Counted from the first letter of the stretch, positions 10,925 through 22,215 are shown. The stretch is DNA of 64,000 nucleotides from an uncultured Clostridia bacterium (GCA_944378105.1 CALWGC010000024.1:21026-85025); one strand, 5' to 3'. Notes: generated by a model not told the origin, from the letters alone. Program-made: numbers and translations.

Positions 10925-12040
10925 TTAACACCGGCGCAATAATTCGGCTTCAAAGGCCGCAAAGGCCGAAGGCAAGGGGTAAGCTTGCTTCAGTTGGGTC
11001 GGCGTCACCCATAAAAAGGGCGCCACTTCCTCCTCTGCTTCCACCCAAAAACCGGTCATGTGCCACTCGATATGGGTAAAAATATGCTTGGCTGTTTTGA
11101 GCGGCAGCGCCTTGGCTTCTATGCCCCAAGTTTCCAACACCGCCTGGGCCTCATTGGGGGTGCCTTCTTTTTGGGGAAATTCCCATAAATCGGCCAACAA
11201 GCCTTTGGAAGGCCGCTTTTGTAGTGCAATTTTCCCCTTGTGGTGGAGCAAAAACACCAGCCGTTCCTCCACCCGCCGTGGTTTTTTGGCCGCTTTCACT
11301 GGGTATTGCAGCATGGTATTTTCCCGAAACGCCGCGCAGTGGGCCGCCACGGGGCATTGGTCGCACAAAGGCGCCCCATTGGGCAGACAAACGGTGGCCC
11401 CCAGTTCCATCAACGCCTGATTAAACGCCCCCGTCATGGGATGGGGCAAAATTGCTTGTACCTGCTTTGTAATCTCGTTTTTCACCGATTGTTTCATAAT
11501 GTCGCCGCCATTGGCCGTCCAGCGGGTCACCACCCGCAGCACATTGCCATCCACCGCCGGCACCGGCAACCCATAGGCAATGGAGGCAATGGCCCCCGCC
11601 GTATAAGGCCCAATGCCCGGTAACTGTAACAACGCCTCATAATCGGCCGGCAGTTCTCCGCCATACTGTTCCACCACCACCTGGGCACATTTTTGCATAT
11701 TGCGCACCCGGTTATAGTACCCCAATCCTTCCCATAGCTTTAACAGCGTTTGTTCCTTGGCCTCTGCCAAGTCCTGGATGGTGGGTAGCGCTTCCAAAAA
11801 ACGCTGAAAATAAGGTTTCACCGCCTCCACTCTGGTTTGCTGCAGCATAATTTCCGACACCCAAACCCGATAGGCCGTGGGGTGATTACGCCAAGGCAGA
11901 ATGCGCGCATGTTCCTCAAACCAATGTAATAACGGAGCCACCATCTGGGGCAGATGGTCCGTCTGGGGCGGCTTTTCTTCTATTTCTACCGTTTCCTGTA
12001 ACGATAATTCCAGTTGTACCGGTTCTTTTTCCTCTGTCAT
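10925..12040 (-). CDS. mutY: A/G-specific adenine DNA glycosylase MutY
   Basis: 371 aa. MutY removes A mispaired with 8-oxoguanine. Motifs are [15 protein letters not shown], the helix-hairpin-helix [21 protein letters not shown] with the catalytic Asp in [15 protein letters not shown], and the Fe-S cluster cysteines in [18 protein letters not shown]. The C-terminal NUDIX-like recognition domain ([20 protein letters not shown]) is present. ATG at 12040 is preferred over the TTG three codons upstream because AAAGGA is 10 nt away. Its ATGA overlaps the stop of the truncated collagen gene, and its promoter is inside the 3' end of that gene, so it is transcribed independently. Confidence 0.93.
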   Translation of the reverse strand: MTEEKEPVQLELSLQETVEIEEKPPQTDHLPQMVAPLLHWFEEHARILPWRNHPTAYRVWVSEIMLQQTRVEAVKPYFQRFLEALPTIQDLAEAKEQTLLKLWEGLGYYNRVRNMQKCAQVVVEQYGGELPADYEALLQLPGIGPYTAGAIASIAYGLPVPAVDGNVLRVVTRWTANGGDIMKQSVKNEITKQVQAILPHPMTGAFNQALMELGATVCLPNGAPLCDQCPVAAHCAAFRENTMLQYPVKAAKKPRRVEERLVFLLHHKGKIALQKRPSKGLLADLWEFPQKEGTPNEAQAVLETWGIEAKALPLKTAKHIFTHIEWHMTGFWVEAEEEVAPFLWVTPTQLKQAYPLPSAFAAFEAELLRRC

Positions 12041-12687
12041 GTTCTCCAAATCCTTTCTGGCCTTGTCCCTTTATTGTAGAGGGCGAACAAGCATTTGTCA
12101 ATGCGGGGCGCAAAACCGGTATGCCCAGTGGCGCCTGTGGCACCCGTCTGGCCGGTGGCTCCGGTGGCGCCGGTTGCACCGGTAGCGCCCGTTGGGCCGG
12201 TTGGGCCGGTGGCACCCGTTGGGCCAACGGCAGTAATCAGGGTATAATCTGGCGATGTGCCAGGGATCCCGCTTGGGTTATTGATATCGGCACGATAGAG
12301 GCTGCCGTTATAATACACAAAATCGCCTGCGGAATAGAAGGCAAAGGGGCTAAATGCCGTTGCCGTATCCAAGCCTTGGCCTGTGGCCCCGGTGGCGCCG
12401 GTTGGGCCGGTAGCACCTGTGGCTCCCGTTGGGCCGGTTGGGCCGATGGGGCCTTGCAGACCTTGCGGCCCCTGGGGACCGGTGGCACCCGTTGGGCCGG
12501 TTGGGCCCTGAGGACCGTTTAAACCTGGCGCACCGGTGGCACCGGTTGGGCCGGTTGGGCCTTGGCACCAGCAAGTTGCGCCACAACAGGAGTTACACCC
12601 GTTTTGGCAACCATTGGAACAATGATTTTGGCAGCCACTTTGGCAACCACAGCGATTGGCGTTACTTCTCACTCCGTAACAATACAT
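12037..12687 (-). pseudogene. Collagen-like protein, N-terminal half (truncated, expressed frame)
   Basis: 216 codons from ATG at 12687 (GGAGG 7 nt upstream). The first ~40 residues are very Cys-rich ([19 protein letters not shown]), then come collagen triplets ([13 protein letters not shown]) and a ~45-residue insert with a carbohydrate-binding-module look ([19 protein letters not shown]). A second collagen stretch breaks off at GATGHTG. The last ~25 residues ([16 protein letters not shown]) are encoded by the mutY promoter region and have no collagen character. The globular C-terminal domain expected for trimerisation is missing; the matching piece lies at 8504-9326. It overlaps the glycosyltransferase gene upstream by 19 nt. 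Confidence 0.75.
12073..12101 (-). promoter_or_regulatory. sigma-A promoter of mutY
   Basis: On the minus strand TTGACA (12101-12096) and TACAAT (12078-12073) are separated by exactly 17 nt. The promoter starts only 15 nt inside the presumed left boundary of the intervening segment, so the segment carries its own mutY promoter. Confidence 0.8.
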
Positions 12688-13775
12688 ATTGTTTCCTCCT
12701 CTTTTCTTTTTTTTGCAAAATAGGCTTCGTTCCATTTCACTGCATCAGATTGGGGACGGAAGGATTTGGCCACATCATTCCACTTTTGCGCTTCTTTCCA
12801 ATTTCCCTGTCGGTCATAGCAAAGACAAAGCTGGATGGCCGGCAAATAATGATAACATTCTTCCTGTACAAAACCGCCGAAATTTTTGTCTAACTTCGTC
12901 CGAAAGGCCGCCTCATACCAGAAGATGGCCTCGGCCAAGCGGTTTTGCTGCAAAAAGTGATACCCCAATGCACAACAAAGTTCCCCGCGGGGCACCGAAA
13001 GCTTCAGCCCTTCCAACAGGGCCTCCAACGCCTTTTCCTCTTCGCCCAGCTCATCAAAGGCGGCCGAGCGCAGACGGCAGGCTTCCAACTGATCCGGCAG
13101 CCACCCATCCTTGCGGCGCAAAAACGCCTCAAACCGCTCCGTCGCTTCCTGCCACAGCCGGTGGTAGAATAACTCCCGGCCAAAATAGTAAAGTTCTCTG
13201 GCAGAAAAAGACTGGCCCTTTGCTTCCATATCCCGATAGATATTCAAATTTCGGTCGGGATCGGCCACACGCAGTTTTTTGTGGTACACCGTAATGTCTT
13301 CGTGTAAAATTTTCCCAAAGGGTGCCACCACTTCGTGCACCCGCCCTTCCCAAACGGGACGATGGATGTTTTTGATGAGCCGCTCCCGCCGGAAGCGGAA
13401 GGTGGGGTTGCCTGCTTCGTCAAAGCTTGTGGCGTATTGCATCATCACCACATCGACATCCAAAACCGTCAGCCGTTTTTTCAGCGCCAACAGTTTCTCC
13501 TGCTCCGCCTTTGGCAGTACGTCATCGGCATCCAGCCAGAGCCAAAATTCTTTGGTGGCCTTCAAAAACGCTGCATTTCTGGCGGCAGCAAAATCGCCCT
13601 GCCAGGTAAAGTCATAGACTTTGTCGGTAAATTGCCGCGCAATTTCTTTGGTGCGGTCGGTGGAACCGGTATCCAGAATGATGATCTCATCGGCCACAGG
13701 CCCCACGCTCTCTAAACAACGCCCCAACACCTCCTCCTCATTTTTCACAATCATGCATAAACTAATGGAAATCAA
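12669..13775 (-). CDS. Family 2 glycosyltransferase with TPR-like C-terminus
   Basis: 368 aa. The N-terminus is a GT2 GT-A fold: [44 protein letters not shown], and the metal-binding motif [11 protein letters not shown]. Residues ~190-340 are helical repeats ([44 protein letters not shown]). Proteins of this build often sit next to collagen-like or spore-surface genes and modify them. Here the gene overlaps the start of the collagen-like gene downstream, so the two are probably co-transcribed and the collagen protein is a likely acceptor (inference). The start is TTG at 13775 behind a G-rich ribosome site. Confidence 0.85.
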   Translation of the reverse strand: MISISLCMIVKNEEEVLGRCLESVGPVADEIIILDTGSTDRTKEIARQFTDKVYDFTWQGDFAAARNAAFLKATKEFWLWLDADDVLPKAEQEKLLALKKRLTVLDVDVVMMQYATSFDEAGNPTFRFRRERLIKNIHRPVWEGRVHEVVAPFGKILHEDITVYHKKLRVADPDRNLNIYRDMEAKGQSFSARELYYFGRELFYHRLWQEATERFEAFLRRKDGWLPDQLEACRLRSAAFDELGEEEKALEALLEGLKLSVPRGELCCALGYHFLQQNRLAEAIFWYEAAFRTKLDKNFGGFVQEECYHYLPAIQLCLCYDRQGNWKEAQKWNDVAKSFRPQSDAVKWNEAYFAKKRKEEETICIVTE

Positions 13776-13900
13776 AGCCTCACCCCCTCAACTGGATCGG
13801 AAGGTTTCCTTCCTTGATAACAGAGTATGAAGAAGGGGGAAATATGTGAGAAAAAAGAGAAAAAAAGCAGGTCTATCTTTCTTTTCGCCTTTTGGGCAAA

Positions 13901-13940
13901 CAAAAAGCCACTACAGAACCTTGGTTCTGTAGCGGCTTTC
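13901..13940 (-). terminator. Terminator of the V-ATPase operon
   Basis: A 17-bp stem with one G-T pair (13904-13920 with 13923-13939) follows ntpD and is followed by TTTTTG on the minus strand. Confidence 0.85.
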
Positions 13941-13957
13941 CTCTTCTTGCGCCTTTT

Positions 13958-14644
13958 TTAGCCCACTTCTTTTTGGAAAGCGGCTTCATCCCGTTTCCGT
14001 TTTTCTTCGATGGCACGTTGTGCAATCAAATCTTTCACTTTCATCAAACGGGTGGTATTGGCACGATCATTTTCTTCCAATTTCTGAGAAATATATTTGA
14101 TGGTTTCCTGATAATTGGGAATCATCACGTTTTCCAGAGCGTTCACACGGCGTCTGGTTTTTTCAATTTCCTGGGCCAACAGCTGGGTGGTTTTTTCACT
14201 TTCTGCCAGCAACAGCAGCGGCTCCATGGCGCGGGAGAAAGCTTCTGTGGCGCTATCCAATTCGCCGGAGGTGAAGGCCAGGCCATAGGGATAGATTTCG
14301 CCCTTGCCGCCTTCTTCTTTGAATTGGAATTTGGGCACATCTACACTCATGATGTTTTTGGTCCCAACGCCCACCGCAATCTTTTGCCGTGGCATCATCA
14401 AGGCCTCGCCCATCCATTCTTCGCTCATCACACCGCGGGCAATGATAAAGCTTTTGTAAGCTTCTTCCAAAGCCGATTCCGCTTCCATTCTCAGCCGTTT
14501 GTTTTCTCTCACCAGCTCCAGAAATTGCTTCATCAGCTCATCCAGCTTGTCTTTGAGCAATTTGTGGCCCCTGCTTGCTGTTTTCAGCTGCTTTTTCAGA
14601 TTGGTCATTTCCATTCTGGTAGGGTTTACGTTTAATCTTGCCAC
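13958..14644 (-). CDS. ntpD: V-type ATP synthase subunit D
   Basis: 228 aa. This is the central-stalk subunit that turns inside the A3B3 head. It shows the signature start ARLNVNPTRMEMTNLKKQLK, a long N-terminal helix, and the C-terminal helix TRRRVNALENVMIPNYQETIKYISQKLEE. GTG at 14644 is taken as start because AAGGAG is 8 nt upstream; an earlier in-frame GTG overlaps that site. It is the last gene of the operon and follows the B-subunit stop by 5 nt. Confidence 0.93.
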   Translation of the reverse strand: MARLNVNPTRMEMTNLKKQLKTASRGHKLLKDKLDELMKQFLELVRENKRLRMEAESALEEAYKSFIIARGVMSEEWMGEALMMPRQKIAVGVGTKNIMSVDVPKFQFKEEGGKGEIYPYGLAFTSGELDSATEAFSRAMEPLLLLAESEKTTQLLAQEIEKTRRRVNALENVMIPNYQETIKYISQKLEENDRANTTRLMKVKDLIAQRAIEEKRKRDEAAFQKEVG

Positions 14645-14649
14645 AGCAA

Positions 14650-16023
14650 TCACTCCTTAGGCAGATATTTGTCCAAATATTCGTCCCGTACACGTTTCAG
14701 CTCGCTGCGAGGCAAAATATTCAGCAATTTCCAACCGATTTCCAATGTCTGTTCAATGGTCCGATCGGTCTGGAAGCCCTGAGAAACGTATTCTTTCTCA
14801 AATTCATCGGCAAATTTTGCATAGAGAAGGTCAATATCGGTCAAGGCCGATTCGCCCAAAATGGCCATCAATTCCTTGGCATCTTTCCCGCGGGAATAGG
14901 CGGCAAAAAGCTGGTTCATGGTATCGGCATGGTCTTCTCTTGTTTTGCCTTTACCAATCCCTTTGTCTTTCAAACGGCTCAAAGAAGGCAGTACGTCAAT
15001 GGGTGGCTGCAATCCTTTTTTGTAAAGGTCACGGCTCAAGATGATCTGGCCTTCGGTGATATAACCGGTCAAGTCAGGGATGGGGTGGGTTTTATCGTCT
15101 TCGGGCATGGTCAAGATAGGGATCATGGTGATGGAACCATCAATGCCCCGGTGCTTGCCGGCCCGTTCGTACATGGTAGCCAAGTCTGTATAGAGGTAGC
15201 CAGGATAGCCACGGCGGCCGGGTACTTCTTTTTTGGCGGCGGAAATTTCACGCAAGGCTTCGGCGTAGTTGGTGATATCGGTGATGATAACCAATACGTG
15301 CATGTTTTGTTCAAAAGCCAAATATTCCGCAGCCGTCAGCGCCATACGCGGCGTACAGATACGTTCTACTGCCGGGTCGTTGGCCAAGTTTACAAACACC
15401 ACCGAACGGTCGATGGCGCCGGTTTCTTTGAAGTCGTTGATGAAAAATTCCGCATCTTCAAAGGTGATGCCGACGGCGGCAAACACAACGGCAAACTTGC
15501 TATCGGTACCCAATACTTTGGCCTGACGGGCAATCTGTACGGCCAAGTTTGCATGGGGCAAACCGGAAGCCGAGAAGATGGGCAGCTTTTGCCCACGCAC
15601 CAGTGTGTTCAGACCGTCAATGGCCGAAACGCCGGTTTGGATAAATTCCGAAGGATAGTCCCGGGCGGCCGGGTTGATGGGCGCGCCGTTGATGTCCAGA
15701 CGTTTTTCTGGAATGATTTCCGGCCCGCCGTCAATGGGCTGGCCCATGCCGTTAAAGACACGGCCCAGGATGTCTGGCGAAACGCCAAAGTCCAAGCTCT
15801 TGCCCAAAAAGCGTACTTTGCTATCGGAAAGGTTAATCCCGGTGGAGCTTTCAAACAGCTGTACCAAAGCCGTATCGCCGTTGACTTCCAACACTTTGCA
15901 GCGGCGGATTTCCCCGTTGACCAACTCAATTTCGCCCAATTCGTCATATTTGACGCCTTCCACGCCGCCAACCAGCATCAAGGGGCCTGCGACTTCCTGA
16001 ATGGATCGATATTCTTTAATCAT
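14650..16023 (-). CDS. ntpB: V-type ATP synthase subunit B
   Basis: 457 aa. This is the non-catalytic nucleotide-site subunit of the V1 head. Motifs are [57 protein letters not shown] and [18 protein letters not shown]; as usual for B, the P-loop is degenerate ([10 protein letters not shown]). The ATG overlaps the stop of ntpA (ATGA), indicating translational coupling and equal synthesis of A and B. Confidence 0.95.
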   Translation of the reverse strand: MIKEYRSIQEVAGPLMLVGGVEGVKYDELGEIELVNGEIRRCKVLEVNGDTALVQLFESSTGINLSDSKVRFLGKSLDFGVSPDILGRVFNGMGQPIDGGPEIIPEKRLDINGAPINPAARDYPSEFIQTGVSAIDGLNTLVRGQKLPIFSASGLPHANLAVQIARQAKVLGTDSKFAVVFAAVGITFEDAEFFINDFKETGAIDRSVVFVNLANDPAVERICTPRMALTAAEYLAFEQNMHVLVIITDITNYAEALREISAAKKEVPGRRGYPGYLYTDLATMYERAGKHRGIDGSITMIPILTMPEDDKTHPIPDLTGYITEGQIILSRDLYKKGLQPPIDVLPSLSRLKDKGIGKGKTREDHADTMNQLFAAYSRGKDAKELMAILGESALTDIDLLYAKFADEFEKEYVSQGFQTDRTIEQTLEIGWKLLNILPRSELKRVRDEYLDKYLPKE

Positions 16024-17795
16024 TCTTCTTCCGCCTCCCTTGCAATCAGGTCTTTGACTTCGGCGCGGATGGCTGCCGAGATTTCATCAAAGACGGCATC
16101 CACGTCTTTTTCTTCCGTATATTTGGCACGGCCAATCCGTTCAATCACAGGCATTTTCGTCAGTTTGTTGATGGAAACGCCGGCTTTGATGGCTTCGCCT
16201 GCCACTTCGTAATATTCCAAAATCAATCCCAACATTCTAAATTGTTTATGCAGGGATGTATAGGTATCCACTTCGTGGAACGAGTTTTGATGCAAAAAGT
16301 CTTCACGGATGGAACGAGCCACTTCCAAAATCAAACGGTCGCCAGGGGACAGAGAGTCCACGCCGACCAACTGCACGATTTCTTGCAGCTCTGCTTCTGT
16401 CTGCAACAGACGCATGGCCGTTGCTCGTTGTTCGGAGAATTTTTCATCCACGTTTGCGTCGGCCCAGCGGTCAATCTTATCCTGATAGAGGGAATAACTG
16501 GTCAACCAGTTGATGGCTGGGAAGTGACGTTTGTAGGCCAAGGAAGCATCCAGGCCCCAGAACACTTTGACGATACGCAGTGTGGCCTGGCTGACAGGTT
16601 CGGAGGTATCGCCACCAGGAGGCGATACAGCGCCGATGGCCGTCAAAGTGCCTACACGGTCGTCGCTACCCAAGCATTCCACACGGCCAGCTCGTTCATA
16701 GAACTGGGCCAAACGGCTACCCAGATAAGCAGGATAGCCTTCTTCGCCGGGCATTTCTTCCAGACGACCACTCATTTCACGCAAGGCTTCTGCCCAACGG
16801 CTGGTGGAGTCTGCCATCAAGGCTACGCTGTAGCCCATATCGCGGAAATATTCGGCGATGGTGATGCCGGTATAAATGGAAGCTTCTCGAGCGGCTACGG
16901 GCATGTCGGAGGTGTTTGCAATCAGCACCGTCCGCTGCATCAAGCTTTCGCCGGTACGAGGGTCTTTCAATTCTGGGAATTCCAGCAAAACGTCGGTCAT
17001 TTCGTTGCCACGTTCGCCACAGCCGATATAAACCACGATATCGGCGTCGGCCCACTTAGCCAGCTGATGCTGGGTTACGGTTTTACCGCTACCGAAGGGG
17101 CCAGGGATGGCGGCTACACCGCCTTTGGTGATGGGGAAGAAGGTATCGATGACACGCTGGCCTGTGATGAGCAAGCTATCTGGGCTTACCTTTGCCTGAT
17201 AAGGACGCTCTTTACGCACCGGCCATTTTTGCATCATCGGGATGGTCACATCCACGCCTTTTTCGTTGGTCACCACGCAAATTTCTTCTTCTACGGTAAA
17301 TTCACCGGCTTTGATGACTTTTACCGTACCGTTCAGCTTTGGCGGCACCATAATCCGGCATTCCACCACCGGCGTTTCTTGTACCACACCAATGATGTCG
17401 CCGCCTTTGACGGTGTCGCCCACTTTCACCCGTGGTTCAAAAAGCCATTTTTTCTCCCGATCCAAGGAAGGTACTTCGACGCCTCTTTGGATGTTGTCGC
17501 CGCTTTTTGCATATAATTTTTCCAGCGGACGCTGGATTCCGTCGTAAATGGTGGAAATCAGCCCAGGGCCCAGTTCTACGGACATAGGCCGTCCTGTGGA
17601 AACCACTTCTTCGCCAGGGCCCAAACCGCTGGTTTCTTCATAAACCTGGATGGATGCACGGTCGCCGTGCATTTCGATGATTTCACCAATCAAGTGCTTG
17701 TCGGAAACACGCACCACGTCAAACATATTGGCATCTCGCATGCCTTCTGCAATGACCAACGGCCCCGACACTTTCACGATTGTGCCTGTATTCAT
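16020..17795 (-). CDS. ntpA: V-type ATP synthase catalytic subunit A
   Basis: 591 aa. This catalytic subunit hydrolyses or makes ATP in the V1 head. It has the Walker A motif [13 protein letters not shown], the extra non-homologous region typical of V/A-type A subunits (residues ~110-190), the catalytic [11 protein letters not shown] with Glu, the Walker B region [21 protein letters not shown], and the [10 protein letters not shown] loop. In operon order it follows ntpG and precedes ntpB. Confidence 0.96.
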   Translation of the reverse strand: MNTGTIVKVSGPLVIAEGMRDANMFDVVRVSDKHLIGEIIEMHGDRASIQVYEETSGLGPGEEVVSTGRPMSVELGPGLISTIYDGIQRPLEKLYAKSGDNIQRGVEVPSLDREKKWLFEPRVKVGDTVKGGDIIGVVQETPVVECRIMVPPKLNGTVKVIKAGEFTVEEEICVVTNEKGVDVTIPMMQKWPVRKERPYQAKVSPDSLLITGQRVIDTFFPITKGGVAAIPGPFGSGKTVTQHQLAKWADADIVVYIGCGERGNEMTDVLLEFPELKDPRTGESLMQRTVLIANTSDMPVAAREASIYTGITIAEYFRDMGYSVALMADSTSRWAEALREMSGRLEEMPGEEGYPAYLGSRLAQFYERAGRVECLGSDDRVGTLTAIGAVSPPGGDTSEPVSQATLRIVKVFWGLDASLAYKRHFPAINWLTSYSLYQDKIDRWADANVDEKFSEQRATAMRLLQTEAELQEIVQLVGVDSLSPGDRLILEVARSIREDFLHQNSFHEVDTYTSLHKQFRMLGLILEYYEVAGEAIKAGVSINKLTKMPVIERIGRAKYTEEKDVDAVFDEISAAIRAEVKDLIAREAEEE

Positions 17796-17819
17796 TGTTT
17801 TCTCACCACTCTATTCTCT

Positions 17820-18143
17820 TTAATCGTTTTCGTTAAACAACAAATCCATACCTGTCGCCCGTTTGGCCGACTCTCGTACAGCGTTCAAACCAAGGCCCAT
17901 ACTGCCTGTAATCCCCGGAACTACAATGATGGCCGGCAGGGTGTTGTCCTTATATTTTTGGATGGCATCCTGCGCCATGAGGCTGGCCTGTTCCGTGATA
18001 TAGATGATGGCATATTCTTCCTCTGCCAGCTTATGCAGGGTTTTTTTGATTTCATCTGCCTCATAAACGGGGAAGATGTCAATGCCCAAGGCCAGGAAGC
18101 CCATGACGCTGTCTTTGTCACCAATGACTCCTACCTTATACAT
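17820..18143 (-). CDS. ntpG: V-type ATP synthase subunit F (NtpG)
   Basis: 107 aa. This small central-stalk subunit binds subunit D. It has a Rossmann-like fold with KVGVIGDKDSVMGFLALGID at the N-terminus and IIYITEQASLM in the middle. ATG at 18143 is preferred to the ATG two codons upstream because TTGAGGG lies 6 nt before it. The start overlaps the end of ntpC by 8 nt. Confidence 0.92.
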   Translation of the reverse strand: MYKVGVIGDKDSVMGFLALGIDIFPVYEADEIKKTLHKLAEEEYAIIYITEQASLMAQDAIQKYKDNTLPAIIVVPGITGSMGLGLNAVRESAKRATGMDLLFNEND

Positions 18144-19104
18144 AAGCATCCCTCAATCTTTCTTTGATCACCGCAGCCTCAATGCCATTGGTTTTGCCGT
18201 TTAGAATGATGCGTACGGTTTTCACTTCCGCTTCCACCGCATATAAATACGCAACCATCGGCTCCAGCGTCAATGCCGCATATTTGGCTTCTTTCATATA
18301 GTCCATCAATACATTGTCACATGCTTTTTCAAACGCCGTATAGCCCAAACGCAATTCTTCGGTCAAAGCTTGATAAGGACTGTTTTTCCAAGCCCCAATG
18401 GCATCTTCATTGCCAAAGGCTGCCTGAAAAACGGCCAAGTCCAAATCGCCGCCTGGCACAAACACATCGCGCAACAGTTCAAAGGGTTTCTTCATTGCCT
18501 TTACCCGAAAGAAGCTTTTGAGGTTGGTTAAATTGGCAAGCCGGGTCAAATAGCCTTCCACAAAGGGATGACGGCTTTCTTTGGCTTTTTTTGCCATGGC
18601 GGCAAAGGCCGCCCGGTCCAACACCACATCAATCATCTGCCCGCTTGCGGTTTTGGCATAGACTTCTCTGGCCTGCTGCACATCTTCCACAAAGAAAGGC
18701 GGCAACACGTCAAACGCCTTGGTTTCAAAGGCCTGCCGCATTACTTCCACATCCACCGTGCCCCCACCAATGAGATAGGCCGAACCGTCCACGCCGGATA
18801 CTTCTTCTTTGAGCAGTACTTTCAGGTTATGATAATCGTTTTTGAGCAAAAAGACATCCAAAAAGCTTTGGCCTTCGGCCAGCTCTGCAATGTCGTCATA
18901 GGCTTTTTTCTGCCGGGCGGCCAAGGCGGCGGAAACATTTTGTTCCGTCAAGCCTGCGCCATATCCTGCCTCAGAAAGCAGCTTTAAGACTTCTTGCATG
19001 CTTTTTGCCTCTACCATTTGACTGTATTGCTTTTCGGTGAGTAAGCTGCGCTCCAGCATACGCACCCGGGCCACGGCGTATGGATACATTTTGTTTTTTG
19101 ACAT
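18136..19104 (-). CDS. ntpC: V-type ATP synthase subunit C
   Basis: 322 aa. This is the socket subunit (subunit d in eukaryotes) joining the central stalk to the membrane c-ring. It is an all-helical protein with the family features YAVARVRMLERSLLT near the N-terminus, the duplicated helical units, and the C-terminal VAYLYAVEAEVKTVRIILNGK. ATG at 19104 is chosen over the TTG three codons upstream for ribosome-site spacing. Confidence 0.9.
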   Translation of the reverse strand: MSKNKMYPYAVARVRMLERSLLTEKQYSQMVEAKSMQEVLKLLSEAGYGAGLTEQNVSAALAARQKKAYDDIAELAEGQSFLDVFLLKNDYHNLKVLLKEEVSGVDGSAYLIGGGTVDVEVMRQAFETKAFDVLPPFFVEDVQQAREVYAKTASGQMIDVVLDRAAFAAMAKKAKESRHPFVEGYLTRLANLTNLKSFFRVKAMKKPFELLRDVFVPGGDLDLAVFQAAFGNEDAIGAWKNSPYQALTEELRLGYTAFEKACDNVLMDYMKEAKYAALTLEPMVAYLYAVEAEVKTVRIILNGKTNGIEAAVIKERLRDAYV

Positions 19105-19128
19105 CTGTTCCAAACCCTCCTTTGCCCG

Positions 19129-19710
19129 TTAGAAAAACAGAATTTGGGCTGCCGTCTGTTCCAGCAGTTCCTTTTCCACCGTCAAGATGGAAGAAAAGGA
19201 ATAATTGTATTCAATATCGCCTTGTTTTACCACAAAGCCACCATCCAACTCTCTGGTTTCTTCGCTGATGGTATAGCCGCGGGAGGCAATGTCTGCCCCA
19301 AAGGCTTCTTTATCCTGTTCCGAAAAAATCAGTTCGGCCCCTTCTGCCACTTGGGCCTGATCCAACATGCCAATCAACACCACTTTATATTCCGTGCCGG
19401 AAAGGCTGTGGAGTTTTTCTTTGGCTTCTTGCATCACTTCTTCAATCAGCTGTTGCTTTTTGGCCAACACCTGTTTTTTGGCCTGCATATCGGCAGCAGA
19501 AAGTTCCTTGCTTTTGGCTTTTTCCGCCTCTATGGCATATAGGGCCATGGTCTTTTCCGTTTCTTTCTGGGCTTTTTGGCGCGCCGCTTCTAAGATTGCT
19601 TCGGCTTCGGCTTTGCCTTTGGCCAAAATGGCATCGGCTTCGGCCTGGGCTTCGGCCAAGATGGTCTCTCGAATCTGGCGTCCTTGTTCCAGTTGTTTTG
19701 TATCACTCAT
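19129..19710 (-). CDS. ntpE: V-type ATP synthase subunit E
   Basis: 193 aa. This is the peripheral-stalk subunit. The N-terminal half is a long Ala/Glu/Lys-rich coiled coil (AQAEADAILAKGKAEAEAIL, ARQKAQKETEKTMALYAIEA) and the C-terminal half is globular, ending GGFVVKQGDIEYNYSFSSIL, the usual family tail. It pairs with the coiled-coil subunit NtpF to form a stator. GGAGG is 13 nt before the ATG, a rather long spacing. Confidence 0.9.
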   Translation of the reverse strand: MSDTKQLEQGRQIRETILAEAQAEADAILAKGKAEAEAILEAARQKAQKETEKTMALYAIEAEKAKSKELSAADMQAKKQVLAKKQQLIEEVMQEAKEKLHSLSGTEYKVVLIGMLDQAQVAEGAELIFSEQDKEAFGADIASRGYTISEETRELDGGFVVKQGDIEYNYSFSSILTVEKELLEQTAAQILFF

Positions 19711-19752
19711 TGGAAATGCTGCCCCTCCTTTCCTTTCTGTATTTGGTTTTTC

Positions 19753-20232
<480 letters not shown>

Positions 20233-22215
20233 TTACTTTTCCTCCTTTACGATATCCACGTATTTTGTATTTCTGCGGAAAGGACGAAAGGCCCGTCCAC
20301 CGCCTTCAAAGAACTTTCCGAAAAATTCCACATACTGCAAACGGCTGGCGTGTACGAAGGAACCCATGACGTTGATGGCCATGTTAAAGACGTGTCCCAC
20401 CACAAAAACAACCAGCATCACAATGGCGCCCACCACACCGCCACCGGCCAAAGAGCCTAAGGTGTTGATGACCTGTGCCACAATCCCTGTTGCAAGGCCA
20501 AGGGCCAGCAAACGGGAGTAGGAAAGTACATCGGAAAGGTAACTGGTAATGCCATACAAAGAACCAAGGCCGCCAATGAGTTTGCCTATGATTCCTTTTT
20601 TGCTGCGTCCGCCGGTAAACAAAATACCCACGGCGCCCACAATGCTCATCCATTTGCCGATGGTCGCCACCACCTCTGCAACGCTTCCGCCAATGCCAAA
20701 GAGCACCAGCCCAATGAGCAGCAGATACCACAAAAAGATATCAAAAATGGCATCCAATACCTGCCCATGACGAATCAGTTGATACGCCTGTAAGCCCATC
20801 CCAGCAAACAGGTGAATGGCGCCCAAAATCAACGAGAACACCAACAGTGTCATTGGATCGGACACCGGATCAAACCAAACCGGGGGAAGCGTGAAATCCG
20901 AATGGAAGAAGGTGCTTGCAATGACGGAGATGGCATTGCCAAAATACCCGCCAAACAAGATCCCCCAAAAGGCAGTGGAGATGCCGCAGTAGAAAAACAT
21001 GGTAATCAACTGTTTCATCATGCCTTCCAGCCGGAATTTCTTTTTGATGATAAAGCAGGCCACACTTAAAATCAGCCCGTAGGCCGCATCCGAAAGCATG
21101 AGCCCAAAGAAAATAAAATAGAATGGCGCCAAATATGGCGTTGGGTCCAAATCTCGCACCGAAGGGGTGCTGTAAAGATCGGTGATCACCTGGAACGGTT
21201 CTGCCAATCCCTTCTGTCTTAACAGCACCGGATGGTCTTCTTCTTCGGCCGGTGCCGCAATTTCATAATAACATTTGTTTTCTTCCAATACGCTGCGTAC
21301 AGCCGCTTCCGCGTCATAAGGCATCCAGCCGTCGAAATAGAAGGCTGTTTTTGTCACCAACAAATCGCTGTAGGCCGCTGCCCGGTCCCGGCAGATGATG
21401 CAGCTATCGTGCCAAAGCTCAATTTCGCTTTGGCGGGAAGCCAAAGAAGCCACTTCCTGCTCCAAGGCCTTCTCCTTTTTCTCCCATTCTTGTTTCTGCT
21501 CAGAAAGCAGGGTGATGGTTTCTGATGGGGTTTTTTCATAGTCCCCAAAGGAGATGAGATTAAAGTTTTTGCTCCGCAAGGCATCCAATACCTGGTCTTT
21601 GTTTTCTTTGAGGCAAACGACGTTAAAATAGAGAAACTCCTTGTCTGCAAAGACTTGCTGAACAATGGCGCTCTCATCGGCCGCTTGCACCTCGTTGACC
21701 AAGGCCGAAAAGCCCACTGAGGCCGGCACTGTACCAAGAAAGATACTGGCCCGTTTCGTTTCCGTCAGAGAAAGCGGTGCATCATAGGCTTTCCACGGCG
21801 TTAAACTGAAAATTGCCGTATCCAGCTGAACCATTTCACTTTTTGCCGCATTGATTTCTTTTTGCCGCTGATTGATCCCTTGAACCAGCTGCTCAGCCTC
21901 CCCATTTTGGCTAAGTCTCTGGCCAAATTCTGCTTCTGAAAGAGGGGTTCTGCCGGCAAAGAGGGATTTTTTTGTGCCGCCCAGCTGCTGCAAGGTTTCT
22001 AAGGCCGCCGCTGCCGCTGCAATTTTGCTATCCATCTCATAAACCGTCTGTTCGTCGCTGTCTTTTTTCACCAACGCCGCCCATTCTTCTTCTTTCAGCC
22101 GCTCTTCCTGGCTGTTTAATTCCACCACGCCAAGACGCATCAACGACTGCAACAGAGCATCCTTTTGCGGCAAAAGGCCAATGACGCTCAGTTTGCGCAT
22201 TTCAACACTTGCCAT
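20233..22215 (-). CDS. ntpI: V-type ATP synthase subunit I (a-type)
   Basis: 660 aa. The N-terminal ~330 residues are a soluble coiled-coil domain (SVIGLLPQKDALLQSLMRLG, then LEQEVASLASRQSEIELW). The C-terminal half has about seven membrane spans, starting with PYLAPFYFIFFGLMLSDAAYG and including the YSRLLALGLATGIVAQVIN helix with the arginine that works with the c-ring. The start is ATG at 22215, just inside the end of ntpF; only a weak GGGA precedes it, suggesting coupling to ntpF. Confidence 0.93.
   Translation of the reverse strand: MASVEMRKLSVIGLLPQKDALLQSLMRLGVVELNSQEERLKEEEWAALVKKDSDEQTVYEMDSKIAAAAAALETLQQLGGTKKSLFAGRTPLSEAEFGQRLSQNGEAEQLVQGINQRQKEINAAKSEMVQLDTAIFSLTPWKAYDAPLSLTETKRASIFLGTVPASVGFSALVNEVQAADESAIVQQVFADKEFLYFNVVCLKENKDQVLDALRSKNFNLISFGDYEKTPSETITLLSEQKQEWEKKEKALEQEVASLASRQSEIELWHDSCIICRDRAAAYSDLLVTKTAFYFDGWMPYDAEAAVRSVLEENKCYYEIAAPAEEEDHPVLLRQKGLAEPFQVITDLYSTPSVRDLDPTPYLAPFYFIFFGLMLSDAAYGLILSVACFIIKKKFRLEGMMKQLITMFFYCGISTAFWGILFGGYFGNAISVIASTFFHSDFTLPPVWFDPVSDPMTLLVFSLILGAIHLFAGMGLQAYQLIRHGQVLDAIFDIFLWYLLLIGLVLFGIGGSVAEVVATIGKWMSIVGAVGILFTGGRSKKGIIGKLIGGLGSLYGITSYLSDVLSYSRLLALGLATGIVAQVINTLGSLAGGGVVGAIVMLVVFVVGHVFNMAINVMGSFVHASRLQYVEFFGKFFEGGGRAFRPFRRNTKYVDIVKEEK

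Noticed and set aside
14638..16212. Long plus-strand open frames opposite ntpB and ntpA
   Set aside because: These are shadows caused by third-position bias of strongly recognisable ATPase genes; they have no motifs or ribosome sites.
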